From JAJAZB01 sp964244295 (GTDB lineage: Bacteria; Bacteroidota; Bacteroidia; Cytophagales; Spirosomataceae): a DNA stretch of 64,000 nt. The notes under the pieces are model-generated. The model had not been told where the DNA came from and did no database searches. It saw only the letters and a program-made list of their open reading frames with translations. The position numbers and the translations under genes are program-made. Shown here piece by piece: positions 26,117 to 36,150 of this stretch; position 1 is the first letter of the stretch, and each line of letters opens with the position of its first letter. The stretch is taken from contig CAXTIG010000041.1 in NCBI GenBank assembly GCA_964244295.1, positions 1 to 64,000 of the forward strand, read 5' to 3'.

Positions 26117-29100
26117 TTACGAGGATTTGGGCTTCTTCATCTTCAAAAACTCGCTTCGGAAAAATTCTGCCCGCTCGCTGATTCCTGGGACGCCCGAATA
26201 GTGCAACAGGTCGTCAAGGCGGCCTCCCAGTTTTTTCTCCTCGGACAATCTGGTCCAAAAATTGGGAAGGGCCAGCGCCTCCGCAATCAACTGGTGGCTG
26301 GCTTCGGCCAGTGGTTTCAGGGCTTCTTTGGTCTCATCGCTGACCGTTTCGCCGAGTTCCTTCAGGAAAAAATCGAAGAACGGGGCGGCTTCCACCGACA
26401 CCCCCGGCTCGGTCTGGGTGCGGCCCTCGCTCATGTCCTGCCGAAGTTGCTCCAGTTCAATCCGCATTTGTTCCCAGTTCTCGCTCAGGGTTTTGATGAT
26501 GCGTTCCAGGCGCTCGTTAAACCCCGAATACAGCGCCGGGTCGGATTCCAGCTTTACTTTGATGTGAAACCGAATGGCGTGTTCCATTTCGGAGGCGATG
26601 GCGCGGGAATTGGGCGCGATGCGCAGAACCGTCTGGGGAAAATCGTCCGAGAGGATGGAAACTTGTTCCACTTCCTGCGTGATGCCCATCGATTGAAGGT
26701 GCGTGTCAATCAGTTTTCGGACTTTCGCGCTGGCCCATTTCAGGTCCATCGTGGGGTCTTTGTAGCGGTTCTGGATGCGCCAGTGCAGGTAGCCTAGTCG
26801 TTGGGTGGGAATCCAGTACGGGGCTACTTCCTTCACGTTGAAAAGCAGTTCAAGCGTATCGAAATAGCTTTTCAGGTACGTGTCAAACTCCGCCCGCGCC
26901 TTCACGTCCTGGGCCAGTTCGATGCAGCGTTCGGCCAGGGCGAACTCCGCCTCTTTGTCGGTCATCCGCTGGTAAACGAAGTCCTCGATTTGGGCCACGC
27001 CCCGGTCGGCAAACACGTTGAGCACCCGCTTCAACCGGGTTTCGAGCAGGGGCAATTCCTTATTTAGATCCCTAAAAAATTCGGACAACTCCGCCAGGCT
27101 TTTTTCGTCTTTCGTCGTGTAAATGGACAGGGCTTCGCGCAAATGCTTGGTCACGCCGAAGTAATCGACCAGTAACCCGGCCGTTTTGCCCTTGCGGGTG
27201 CGGTTTACCCGCGCAATGGCCTGGAGCAGGTCGTGCTCGCGCAGGTTTTTATCCAGGTACATCACCTTTGCAATCGGCGCGTCGAACCCCGTCAGCAGGC
27301 GGTCGCACACGCAGAGCAGGCCGATGCCGGTTTCGGGTTTGTCGGGCGTAAAACTGCGTTTGAAATTGGCGACGGCGTCGCGGTCGCGAGCTTTGTTGCG
27401 GGCCTGGGTGATGTAGCCCAACTCGTTGTTTCCCTGACTCGATACCACCGCCACCACGTCGAGGATGCGCAGTTTTTCGAGCAGGTTGGCGTCGGGTTCG
27501 GTTTTCGCTTCTTCGTCGGCCAGCCGGGCTTTGATGCGCGTTTCGAGTTCGTAGCTGTACCGCACCGCCGCCACGATGGAACTCGCGACGACCATGCCCT
27601 TCAACCCGTCGGGCAGAATCTCGCGGACGTAGTGCTCCAACACGTCGGCAGCGATTTTCTTCACCCGCTCCGTCGATTCGAGGTACTGCTCCATGCCGCC
27701 GTAGCGCTTTTGAATCTCCTCCTTTTCTTTGGCCGACTGGTTTTTGAACAGGTCCTCAAACCGGGCATCGAACAACGCTTTGTCGTCGATGTGGTCGTGG
27801 GAGGTGCGCCCGATGTAAAACAGCGGTACCGTGGCCCGGTCGCGCACGGCTTTGTCAAACGCGTAGGTGTCCCAGAACGGCCCGAACCGCTCGTGAGTTT
27901 TGATGGTGTGGCGCTCGGTGAGCAGGGGCGTACCTGTAAAACCCAGCCGGGTGGCGTTGGGGAAGGCGGTAAACAGGTTGTCACCCATGCCGTCGCCCGT
28001 GCCTCCGCCCTGGCTGCGGTGGGCTTCGTCCACCATCAATAACACCTCATCGCCGTTGTTGACTACCTCGAAGGGCTTGAACTCCGGCACGACGCCCGCG
28101 TCGATGAGGCTCTGGGCGCTCACCTTGCCGTCTTCGGTGAACTTGTGAAGCATCACCAGGTTGAGGTTGTTCATGGTGCCTTTCAGCTTTCTCAATTCGG
28201 CGCGGCTTTCCACAATCGTGACGCCCTCGCCCGCCAGTACGGCGGTTTCCCGGAGTTGGGTTTCCAAATCGGCCCGGTCGACCACCAGGATGACTTTGTG
28301 GCCGCGTAGCTGCGTATCGGAGCGGAGTTTTTTGACCAGGAACACCATCGTCAGGCTTTTGCCCGAGCCTTGCGTGTGCCACACCACGCCGCCCTTCTGG
28401 CCCGCCCTCATGTTGTCGGTGACTTTTCGCACGGCCCGGTACTGCTGGTAGCGGCAGACGGTTTTGACCTCCTGGCCCCCGCTGACGGGCATGAACAGGG
28501 TGAAGTGCCGGAGCACGTCGAGCAGGATTTCGCGGTTGAGCAGGCCGTGAATCATCACTTCCTGGCGGCATTCGTCGGGGCTGACGGGCACCACCCGGTA
28601 TTCTTCGGGGAAGATGTCGTTCCAGTTGAGGTAAAACTCGAAGTCGGCGCTGAGGGTGCCAAACCGGGCTTCCTTGCCGTGGGTGATGACGTTGAACAGG
28701 TTGGTGTAAAACAGCCGCTCGTCGCCTTCCTGCACGCTGTACATGTCCTCGCGCACGTTGGCGTAGCGGTTTATTTGCGTGAGGGCTTCGCTCAGGGGTT
28801 GCGCCACGTCCTCGTCCTTGCACTCGACCACCACCAGCGCCAGGCCGTTGACGAACAGCACGATGTCGGGGATGATGGCTTGGCGGGGGCCGTGGGGCGT
28901 GGGAATCAGAAACTGGTTGATGGCGATGAACGAGTTGGCCGCCCAATCGCCAAAATCGATGAGTCTGACCGGCTGGTTTTTTTTGCCCGTGCGCTCGTTA
29001 TCGGCGGTGTGGCCCTTCGTGAGCAGGGTGAAGATTTTCTTGTTGACCTCGAACAAACCCAGACCGGGATGAATGGTTAGCTCGCGCACGAGGCCGTCGA

Positions 29101-29311
29101 GTTGCTTTTCGCTGAGCCAGGGCTTGCCGTCGAGTTGGTTGAGGGCCTGCACCGAGTCGCGGAAGGTTTTTTCCAGAATTACCTGCTTGAAATCGCTGCG
29201 CAGGCTCCGGGTGGGGTCGGAGGGAATGCCCTGGCCCTGGTCGATGACCTGCCAGTGGAGTTGGCGGAGTTTGTCGAGAAAGGGTTTTTCTACGCGGAGG
29301 TATTCAGCCAT
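26117..29311 (-). CDS. hsdR: Type I restriction enzyme R subunit HsdR
   Basis: A protein of 1064 residues, normal HsdR length. The N-terminal nuclease has PDIVLFVNGLALVVVECK (Asp and ECK of the PD-(D/E)xK fold). The SF2 translocase follows with WHTQGSGKS (Walker A), DEAHRS, GFTGTPL and QAIARVNRTR. The C-terminal third is helical and should contact HsdM. It drives ATP-dependent translocation and cleavage of unmethylated DNA. Transcribed in the same direction as hsdM and hsdS but separated from hsdS by 1.5 kb of transposase and repeats, so it may depend on its own promoter. Confidence 0.95.
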   Translation of the reverse strand: MAEYLRVEKPFLDKLRQLHWQVIDQGQGIPSDPTRSLRSDFKQVILEKTFRDSVQALNQLDGKPWLSEKQLDGLVRELTIHPGLGLFEVNKKIFTLLTKGHTADNERTGKKNQPVRLIDFGDWAANSFIAINQFLIPTPHGPRQAIIPDIVLFVNGLALVVVECKDEDVAQPLSEALTQINRYANVREDMYSVQEGDERLFYTNLFNVITHGKEARFGTLSADFEFYLNWNDIFPEEYRVVPVSPDECRQEVMIHGLLNREILLDVLRHFTLFMPVSGGQEVKTVCRYQQYRAVRKVTDNMRAGQKGGVVWHTQGSGKSLTMVFLVKKLRSDTQLRGHKVILVVDRADLETQLRETAVLAGEGVTIVESRAELRKLKGTMNNLNLVMLHKFTEDGKVSAQSLIDAGVVPEFKPFEVVNNGDEVLLMVDEAHRSQGGGTGDGMGDNLFTAFPNATRLGFTGTPLLTERHTIKTHERFGPFWDTYAFDKAVRDRATVPLFYIGRTSHDHIDDKALFDARFEDLFKNQSAKEKEEIQKRYGGMEQYLESTERVKKIAADVLEHYVREILPDGLKGMVVASSIVAAVRYSYELETRIKARLADEEAKTEPDANLLEKLRILDVVAVVSSQGNNELGYITQARNKARDRDAVANFKRSFTPDKPETGIGLLCVCDRLLTGFDAPIAKVMYLDKNLREHDLLQAIARVNRTRKGKTAGLLVDYFGVTKHLREALSIYTTKDEKSLAELSEFFRDLNKELPLLETRLKRVLNVFADRGVAQIEDFVYQRMTDKEAEFALAERCIELAQDVKARAEFDTYLKSYFDTLELLFNVKEVAPYWIPTQRLGYLHWRIQNRYKDPTMDLKWASAKVRKLIDTHLQSMGITQEVEQVSILSDDFPQTVLRIAPNSRAIASEMEHAIRFHIKVKLESDPALYSGFNERLERIIKTLSENWEQMRIELEQLRQDMSEGRTQTEPGVSVEAAPFFDFFLKELGETVSDETKEALKPLAEASHQLIAEALALPNFWTRLSEEKKLGGRLDDLLHYSGVPGISERAEFFRSEFLKMKKPKSS

Positions 29312-29420
29312 TGTTTTCCGTTGTGGTCAGCCTTGATGGGGTAAAATTTAAGTAGTTTGGCAGGCCATGAACCGACAGCCCCTATCGGGGCAAAAATCGG
29401 GGCACCCGAATTACATTCTA

Positions 29421-29640
29421 TTGACCGCAAACCCCTCCGGGGTAAATTATAAACCGGGTGATTGCCCCAGAGGGGCACCCGGTCAATAGAACTATTGACC
29501 GCAAACCCCTCCGGGGTAAATTATAAACCGGGTGATTGCCCCAGAGGGGCACCCGGTCAATAGAACTATTGACCGCAAACCCCTCCGGGGTAAATCATGA
29601 ACCGGGTGGTTGCCCCAGAGGGGCACCCGGTCAATAGAAC
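29421..29640. repeat. Three tandem 74-bp REP-like units
   Basis: Units begin at 29421, 29495 and 29569. Each holds the palindromes CCCCTCCGGGG and GCCCCAGAGGGGC and ends in ACCCGGTCAATAGAAC. The first two are identical and the third has a few changes. With 29385-29420 and 29641-29704 (further CCCC/GGGG palindromes) they fill 29312-29704, which has no gene. They match the repeats on the other side of the transposase gene. Confidence 0.9.
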
Positions 29641-29704
29641 GCTTCAAGCAACACCCCCGCTTTCTGCCCCGGAGGGGCTGACGTTCCATCAACGCCAGAC
29701 GGCA

Positions 29705-30208
29705 TCAACTTGCATTGGCTGCCCCGTTCGGGGCCAACGATTCTGGTTCATCGTAAAATTCAAACACGTAACGCGGGTCGTAGGGCACTTCAAACTTTTG
29801 TAAAAACGCCAGGTATTCTTCCCGAAACGTGTGCTTCCGGTGGTGTTCTTCCTGATTCAACACGTACCGAACCACGTCCTTCACCTGCGACTGGGCGTAG
29901 GTAAACGCCCCGTACCCTTCCTGCCAGCTAAACGAGGATGGGACAATCCCTTTTTCCTTCACCCAAATGGAAGTGGCCTGCTTTATGTCCCGAACCAAAT
30001 CGGCGATGGTCAAGGTGGGGCCGAAACCGATAAAGACGTGGGCATGGTCGGGCATGCAATGCACCGCCAGTAGTTTTTGCCCCCGGTTTCGCACAATGCC
30101 CGTGATGTACTGGTGAAGTTCTTCCTTTCGGTTTTTAGGAATCAAGTGCCGCCGTCCTTGCACCGCAAAAACGAGTTGGGCGTAGAGTTGGGTGTAGGTA
30201 TTGGCCAT
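29705..30208 (-). mobile_element. REP-associated tyrosine transposase (Y1, IS200/IS605-like)
   Basis: A protein of 167 residues beginning MANTYTQLYAQLVFAVQGRR. The HUH motif is in CMPDHAHVF (H55 and H57), and the catalytic Tyr is Y115 in VVRYVLNQ. No second IS605 gene (tnpB) and no IS200 ends are evident. Instead the gene is flanked on both sides by REP-like palindromes, the arrangement of RAYT proteins that mobilise REP elements. It lies between hsdS and hsdR, in the orientation of both. Confidence 0.88.
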
Positions 30209-30299
30209 CGTGACGATTTATTCTTCGAAGTAAAGCGAATTTCTGGAGTACCCCGGAGGGTCAAGCGTTTAAATGCGAACCCGCTCTCCCGCCGAAGGT

Positions 30300-30746
30300 T
30301 CTGCCCCGTCTGGGGCGACCAGTCGATAGTTTGACCGGAGACGACCAGATCTGGCTCTGCCCCTCGGAGGCAATGATTTGATTGCATCCCGACAAAACCA
30401 GCCGTTTTCTGCCCCAGCGGGGCATCCGGTCAACAGCCTTGCCGAGACGAAATCGTCTTTCTGCCCCAGCGGGGCACCCGGTCAATAGCACCCCCGGCCA
30501 CCTCCTCTAATTTTCCTGCCCCGGCGGGGCTACCGGTCAATAGCCTTGCCGGGGCAAAATCGTCATGTTCCGCCCCAGCGGGGCATCCGGTCGATAGCCC
30601 AAAATCAACAACCTGTCCATTCTTGCCCCAGCGGGGCTACCGATTCGTTGGCTGCGCCGGGCGGGGTGGTAAGCCCCTCCGGGGCAGGAAATTAAATCTG
30701 GTGGCCGGGTGTGCTATTGACCGGGTGCCCCGCTGGGGCAGAAAAC
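30300..30746. repeat. REP cluster on the hsdS side of the transposase
   Basis: At least six palindromes of the form GCCCCAGCGGGGC followed by a (T/C)ACCGGTCAATAG-like tail occur near 30301, 30405, 30460, 30518, 30570 and 30622, all in one orientation, with inverted copies near 30673 and 30715-30741. They explain the gene-free interval 30209-30846. The shared ACCGGTCAATAG tail links them to the 74-bp units at 29421-29640. Confidence 0.85.
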
Positions 30747-30846
30747 GGGCGGTTATCATCCGGTGGGTACGTGCCCGAATCGTTAGCCGGAACATTTCGA
30801 TGCGGCACCGCGTCTCTTCGTTAAGCGCTATCCACGTTGGGGTGCG

Positions 30847-32121
30847 TTAGCCGGGTGCATCCGGTTTTACTTCTACGCGCCCACTGAGCAAATCGGCCAT
30901 CAGTCCCGACCGGATGCCCTGCAATTTGAGGAGGTAGGCTTGCTCGGTTTGGATGTTGGAATCTATTTTTCCGATACGTTCGGAGATACGGATTTGCTCT
31001 TTTAGTTGAGGTAAAGGAATCGATAGCGCGAGGACTGACGAACCACGAATATTTTTCTGAACTCCTCCTTCAGCAATATTTAATAGTTGTTTCTTCCCCC
31101 TTTCTTCCGTGAAATATTCTTTCAAATACCCAGAGTTGATACTGCTTCTGAAACGGAAGCGAATTAAGAAGGCACCGGGTAAAACGGGTATATTGAACTG
31201 GCTGAAAATGGATGCAATGCCTACCGTTCCACTTCTGGTAATTAACAGGTCATTTTCTTGAAGCAAATGCTTCTCAAACGTTTTGTAGTCCAATAATGCC
31301 AGTGGCATTCCTTTGTAATCAATCCTTCCTTCTTCATCAATATCTGTAGTGCGAAGCGTAGCAATGTTTCCTTTTTCAGAGTAGGCTTCTCCAGGAAAAC
31401 GAGGCCCAAATGCACTTGATTCAACATGGTCTTTAATCTTCACCACCTCCCACTCCCTCGGAATCAGCCCCAGCGCCGATTCTTTGTACAAATCCGGCGC
31501 TTCCTGCGGGCTGGGGCGCAGGCGACCGGTGGCGTCGAGGCCGCGCGTAAACAAATCCTGCAACAGCCCGGCTTTGAGGGCCTTGTACTTGGCAATCACC
31601 GCCTCCGTGCGGGCAATTATGCCGTCGAGCGTACCGAGGATGCGGGCGATTTTTTGCTGGGTGGCGAGGGAGGGGAGATTGAACTCAAAACTTGCAAACT
31701 CCTGTGCGTTTGCGCCAGGTTGCGCTGAACCACCGACAATATTTTGTACGTGCGTATTCCATAGATTTGAGCGCAGAAGAAATTCGATGAAAAAAGGTAT
31801 CGCTTTTTTTTGATTGATTCTGTATCGAATCAAGTAGGACGCGAATACAGAATCAACGGTATCTTTAATAATTGCTATTGAGCCAGTTGTTGCCCCTGTC
31901 CTTGCAATTACAATATCTCCAATTACCAGTTTGTACCGGTCTTTGATTTTGTCATCAATTTGACAAAACGGGACTGAATCCCATTTGATAGCCTCCCCTA
32001 CAATATCCGTTATTCTAAGAAATTTTGGCCCAACGGGATTGTCGTTTGCACTTGCAGTGTAGCCGTAAGAAATCTCTGTGCAAACGTCTTTGAGTCTGCA
32101 TTTTATCCATTCTTCACGCAT
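30847..32121 (-). CDS. hsdS: Type I restriction specificity subunit HsdS
   Basis: A protein of 424 residues with the two-domain layout of HsdS. The first target recognition domain begins EWIKCRLKDVCTEISYGYT. The first conserved helix region is LPSLATQQKIARILGTLDGIIARTEAVIAKYKALKAGLLQDLFTRG. The second TRD begins LGLIPREWEVVKIKDHVE, and the second helix region ends with IRSGLMADLLSGRVEV. It reads the bipartite recognition site. It overlaps the 3' end of hsdM by 8 bases. AT content of the TRDs is higher than in hsdM, as is usual for exchanged TRDs. Confidence 0.93.
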   Translation of the reverse strand: MREEWIKCRLKDVCTEISYGYTASANDNPVGPKFLRITDIVGEAIKWDSVPFCQIDDKIKDRYKLVIGDIVIARTGATTGSIAIIKDTVDSVFASYLIRYRINQKKAIPFFIEFLLRSNLWNTHVQNIVGGSAQPGANAQEFASFEFNLPSLATQQKIARILGTLDGIIARTEAVIAKYKALKAGLLQDLFTRGLDATGRLRPSPQEAPDLYKESALGLIPREWEVVKIKDHVESSAFGPRFPGEAYSEKGNIATLRTTDIDEEGRIDYKGMPLALLDYKTFEKHLLQENDLLITRSGTVGIASIFSQFNIPVLPGAFLIRFRFRSSINSGYLKEYFTEERGKKQLLNIAEGGVQKNIRGSSVLALSIPLPQLKEQIRISERIGKIDSNIQTEQAYLLKLQGIRSGLMADLLSGRVEVKPDAPG

Positions 32122-34735
32122 ACCCCAATTCCGTTAAAAAGTAATTCAATTGTTCGGTTTCTTCGGCGCGGGCGGCGAGCAGGTCGTCGAGCGGCGTTTC
32201 GTACTTGGTGTAGCCCGTTTCGAGCGCGGCGAGCAGGGTACGGGTGTGGGCCTGGAGGTAGCCGTCCACCGTGGCGTAGAGTGTGCGCTCCCAGCGGGCG
32301 GTGATGAGGGCCTGGGCTTCGGCTTCGTCGATTTTCTCGCGGGCCTGGGCCACCAGTTCGTCCTTGCGTTTGGTGATGTCGGTAATCACCTTTTTGCAGG
32401 TTTTCAGTTCTTCTTCGTAGGCGAGTTGTTTTTCGTGGCTGGTTTCGAGGTTAGTCAGGGAAGTTTCTAAGCCGGTTTCCTCGGTTTGGAGCGCGGTCAG
32501 TTCGGCGTCGAGGGCCTTGATTTCCCCCTCGCTGCTGAAGAGCGGGCCGGTTTTCTGCTGGTCTTTTTCGTAGGCTTTCCGGCGGCTGTGGGCGGTTTTG
32601 AGGGCCTTCCGGGTTTCTTTCAACTGCGCGGCGTAGGTTTTCATCCGGTTTTTCAGTTCGCGCAGTTCGGCGGGGGGCATCACCTCGTAGTCGTCGGGGT
32701 GGTAGCTGCCTTCGTCCAGGTCGGCCACCTCGCGGAAGAGCGCCTCGATTTCGTCGCGCCGGGCCTGGTTGCGGCTCAGTTCGGCCAGCACGTCGGGAAA
32801 CTGGCTTTGCAGGATTTCGTCTTCCGGTATCAGTTCGGCGTTCCAGCCGCTGGCCGACACCGATTTAAAGTCCGCCAGCAGGCCGTCCCAGTAGGCGGCA
32901 AAAGCCCCCCGGGTTTGGTACAGATCGAGCACGGCTCCGGTCAGGCTCTGGGCAAAACTCCCGGCAAACTGGTGGTAGAGGTCGTACACGTTGCGGCTCT
33001 GGGGCAAGCCGCGTAAGGCGGGCAGCAGCGTGGCCCACCAGGTTTGCAGGGAAGTACGGTACTGTTGGTGCTACGCACCAACAGTACCGTACTTCCCTGC
33101 AAAAGGGGCATCCAAGCCTTGCAGCACGGCGGTTTTGAGGGCTTCCTTCGTGGGCAACCGGAAGCGCGTGTACGCACCCGTTGGTTCTTCCACGAGCGCA
33201 TCCTGCAAACCGGGGTAGGCGTTGAGCAGCGGGGCGAGGTCGGCCAGTTCGGCCACGGGCAAGCCGCCGCGCAGGTGGGCGGTTACGTCGTGCCGGGGCG
33301 CGGGTGGGGCGTTGTCCACGTACCGCCGGATGTTGAGGTTGTACTGCTCGGCGGCAATCTTTTCGCGACTCACGAGGCAACTGTACTTCTCGATTTCGAG
33401 CCGGTGATGGACCACGTAAGCGATTTTTTCGAGGTCTTCGGGGCGGAGTTTGTTCTGGTTTTTGCCTTCCTTAAACTCCCGGTCGGCGTTGACAAACAAC
33501 ACGTTTTCGCGCTCGGCGGCTCCTTCCTTGTTGAGGAGCAGCACGGCGGCGTCGATGCCCGTGCCATAAAACAGCGCCCTGGGCAGGCCGATGACGGCTT
33601 CGAGGTAGCCCTTCGCCAGGAGCCAGCGGCGCACGTTGGCCTCGTCGCCCCCGCGAAACAGCACCCCGTGGGGCATAATCACGGCCATGCGCCCGTTGTT
33701 TTTGAGCACCGACACCATGTGCTGGAGAAACATGAAGTCGGCCTTGCCTTTCTTGGGCATCCAGTAGTGAAAGCGCTCTTTGAACCCCTCCGGGTCGGTG
33801 TAGTTCATCGAAAACGGCGGGTTAGCCAGCACGACATCGAAGAGCCGGAGTTCGGTACCGAAGTCGTCGCGGTGCTGGGGCGTGGCGAGGGTGTCGCCGC
33901 GCTCAATCTGGGCGTCCAGAATGCCGTGGAAAATCATGTTCATCTTGCACAGCGACCAGGTGGAGATGCTTTTCTCCTGCCCGTAAAAGGTCATTCGGTT
34001 GGCATCGCCGTAACGGGCCACCGCGTAATTTTTGCACTCAATGAGCATCCCACCGCTCCCCACCGTGGGGTCGTACACTTCGGCGTCGGCCCCCGGCTGG
34101 AGCAGGTTGACTAGCAGCCGAACTACTTCGTTGGGCGTGTAAAATTCCCCGCCTTTTTGCCCGGCGTTGGAGGCGAAGTACTTGATGAGGTACTCGTAGG
34201 CCGCGCCCATCAGGTCGGGAAATTCCAGGTTTTCATCCCGAAGCGAGTAGCGGGGTTGGTCGAAATGGTCGAGCAGGTCGATGAGGTCGGCATCGGAAAC
34301 CTTTTTGTTATCGGCCTTGTCGCCTTTGGCCTTGCCCGCCGTTTTGTTGAAGTCGATGGCCGTCAGCACGCCCTCCAGTCCCACGTTGGCTTCTTCGATG
34401 GCGGCCAGGGCGACGTTGAGTTCGTTGCCGACGTTGGTCTTGGCTTTTTTGACGGTATCCCAGCGGGCGGCTTTAGGGACGAAAAACGAGTATTCGGGGG
34501 CGTTGGGTTTTTCGAGTTCGGCCTCCTCGACGGGTTTGCCGCCGTTGCGGGCCAGGATGTTTTTGCGCCGGGTTTCGCGCTCTTCGTCAAAATGGTCGTT
34601 GACGCGCTTGAAAAACAGGAGCGCGATGATGTATTCTTTGTACTCCGAGGCGTCCATGTTGCCGCGCAACTTTTCGCAGGCTTCTTCCAGGAAGGATTCT
34701 AAGGTCGAGAGGGTGAGTTTTTTTTGTTTAGCCAT
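32114..34735 (-). pseudogene. hsdM: hsdM interrupted by an in-frame stop within a hairpin
   Basis: The methyltransferase subunit is split into two open segments in the same frame. The first, 34735-33071 (554 residues), has the N6-adenine methyltransferase motifs DPTVGSGGMLIE and NPPF (VLANPPFSM). The second resumes immediately after the TAG (33071-33073): it reads LQTWWATLLPALRGLPQSRNVYDLYHQF, the expected continuation, and ends at 32114 in a long coiled coil that should contact HsdS. The stop lies in the loop of a 61-nt perfect hairpin (33043-33103). Read through, the product would be 873 residues. Without readthrough the M subunit lacks its C-terminal third, so methylation and restriction are probably off. 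A separate restart at TTG 33007 is possible. Confidence 0.85.
33043..33103. repeat. 61-nt perfect hairpin inserted in hsdM
   Basis: Arms 33043-33071 and 33075-33103 are exact reverse complements of 29 nt around a 3-base loop. On the coding (minus) strand the loop region reads GTGCGTAGCAC, which supplies the in-frame TAG. The inner 49 nt run from GGGAAGTACGG to CCGTACTTCCC with TGCA on both sides, which could be a target duplication. No second copy was seen in the window. Confidence 0.9.
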
Positions 34736-35064
34736 TCTTGACTTGGCGACTACGCAGGTCGGCCTGGGCTTGGTTAAAGAGCCAAATTAAGTCAATTTGT
34801 GGCATAAGAAACGGTCTTTTTGGAAAGAAAACCGGAAGTGGTAAGTCAGAGATGATGAGGCAGGCTTGTCAGTCTGAGCTTGTCGAAGCGCGGCGACTTG
34901 CCGACGTCTTTTTGTCGTGGGTGTCGCGCTGGGGCGGCTGTTTGCAGTCTGAGCTTGTCGAAGCGCGGCGACTTGCCGACGGTGGCGTAGCGCTTTGACA
35001 AGCTTAGCATGACATCTCCTCAACCCATTCTTTCCACTACCGAAGGGGTGTTTTTGAATCCGCT
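34736..35064. repeat. Gene-free gap with two 36-bp direct repeats
   Basis: A 36-bp unit starting CAGTCTGAGCTTGTCGAAGC and ending GACTTGCCGAC is present at 34870-34905 and 34945-34980. A partial inverted copy (GCTTTGACAAGCTTAGCATGAC) follows at about 34992-35013. The core is the same as in the repeat at 25986-26075. I see no gene here. The hsdM promoter must lie near 34740-34800, but no clear TAnnTTTG was found. Confidence 0.8.
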
Positions 35065-36063
35065 CTACCCCCGCGCCGCAATAATCAACCCCAACCCCAG
35101 CACGTAGCAAACCAGCATCAGGTTGAGCAGCGTAGCCGTTCCCTTCGGCGCATTCCGAAATTCTCTCCAGACAAAAATCCCCCAAATCGCCGCCACGACC
35201 GTAGCCCCCTGCCCCAGCCCGTAGCTGATGGCCGGCCCGGCCTGGCCCGAAGCGATGATGCTGAACGACATCCCCGTCATCCAGACCACCCCGCCGAAAA
35301 TGCCCATCCCGTGGTCGCGCCCACTGCCCCGAAAATACGCCGCGAACGAGGTCGGAGCGCCCGCGAAGGGGCGGTACATCAGCGCGGTGTTGAAGATAAA
35401 ATTGCTCAAAAAGATGCCCAGCGCGAACACGACCAGCGCCGTGTAGGGCGTCAGTTTCCCGGCTTCGGGTACCGCAAAATCAGCGACCATCGAATCGGCG
35501 ACGTATTTGTAGAAAAAGCCCATTAGCACCCCCGCCACGACCGAGAGCAGGAGGCCCTTGGTCGAAACGCCGGTCGTGGCCCGGCTGAGTTGGCGGTAGG
35601 CGTTGGCATTGAGCAAAATCGCCACGGCCACCAGCGCGACGCCGCCGAAAAGCAGCGCGGCCACGCCTTCGGGCCGGTCGAGGTAATTGACCACCACGCC
35701 CAGAATCAGCGCGATGCCGATGCCGATGGGAAAGGCCACCGACATCCCGGCGATGGTGATGGCTGCCACGAGCAGGATGTTGGCCGCGTTGAAAAGGACC
35801 CCGCCCAGCAGCGCCGAACGCAGGTTTTCGCCCTCGGCCTGTTCCAGGTCGGCCAGAAAACCCCGCCCCTGTTCGCCCGTGCTACCCAGCGTGAAGGCAA
35901 ACACGAGGGACAGCAGCAGAATGCCCAGCGTGTAATCCCAGTAGAAAAGCTGGGAAGGCCAGCCCGGCGAGGCCAGTTTCTGGGTGTTGGCCCAGGAACC
36001 CCAGCACAGCATCGTGACGACGCAGAACGCTACGGCCAGGGGGTAGGTTTGGATGAGGAACAT
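35065..36063 (-). CDS. GRP-family sugar (ribose-type) transporter
   Basis: A protein of 332 residues with about ten hydrophobic helices (for example LAVAFCVVTMLCWGSWANTQ, AANILLVAAITIAGMSVAFPIGIGIALILGVVVNYL, LLNLMLVCYVLGLGLIIA). The early CWGSWANTQK segment and the paired five-helix layout fit the glucose/ribose porter (RhaT/RbsU-like) branch of the drug/metabolite superfamily. It follows an ADP-ribosylglycohydrolase and a ribokinase on the same strand, so ribose or a ribosyl compound is the likely substrate. That is an inference from context. Confidence 0.75.
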   Translation of the reverse strand: MFLIQTYPLAVAFCVVTMLCWGSWANTQKLASPGWPSQLFYWDYTLGILLLSLVFAFTLGSTGEQGRGFLADLEQAEGENLRSALLGGVLFNAANILLVAAITIAGMSVAFPIGIGIALILGVVVNYLDRPEGVAALLFGGVALVAVAILLNANAYRQLSRATTGVSTKGLLLSVVAGVLMGFFYKYVADSMVADFAVPEAGKLTPYTALVVFALGIFLSNFIFNTALMYRPFAGAPTSFAAYFRGSGRDHGMGIFGGVVWMTGMSFSIIASGQAGPAISYGLGQGATVVAAIWGIFVWREFRNAPKGTATLLNLMLVCYVLGLGLIIAARG

Positions 36064-36109
36064 GGGGTGGGGTTGGGGAGGTTTGAGGGTTTGAAAGGGT
36101 TTGAAGATT

Positions 36110-36141
36110 CTGTCATCCTTTCGCTGCGCTCAGGATGACAG
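36110..36141. repeat. Small inverted repeat CTGTCATCCT/AGGATGACAG
   Basis: Ten-base arms (36110-36119 and 36132-36141) surround TTCGCTGCGCTC. The same sequence without the left arm is found near 37873-37896. It lies between the glycohydrolase stop and the transporter start, both on the minus strand, so it may be a terminator or attenuator within the operon. Confidence 0.65.
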
Positions 36142-36150
36142 AAAAAAGGG

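Noticed and set aside
33071..33103. A clean TGCA-flanked insertion whose exact removal restores hsdM
   Set aside because: Removing the 49-nt core with one TGCA takes out 53 bases and would shift the frame, whereas the halves are now in phase. The ancestral sequence cannot be rebuilt from this window alone.
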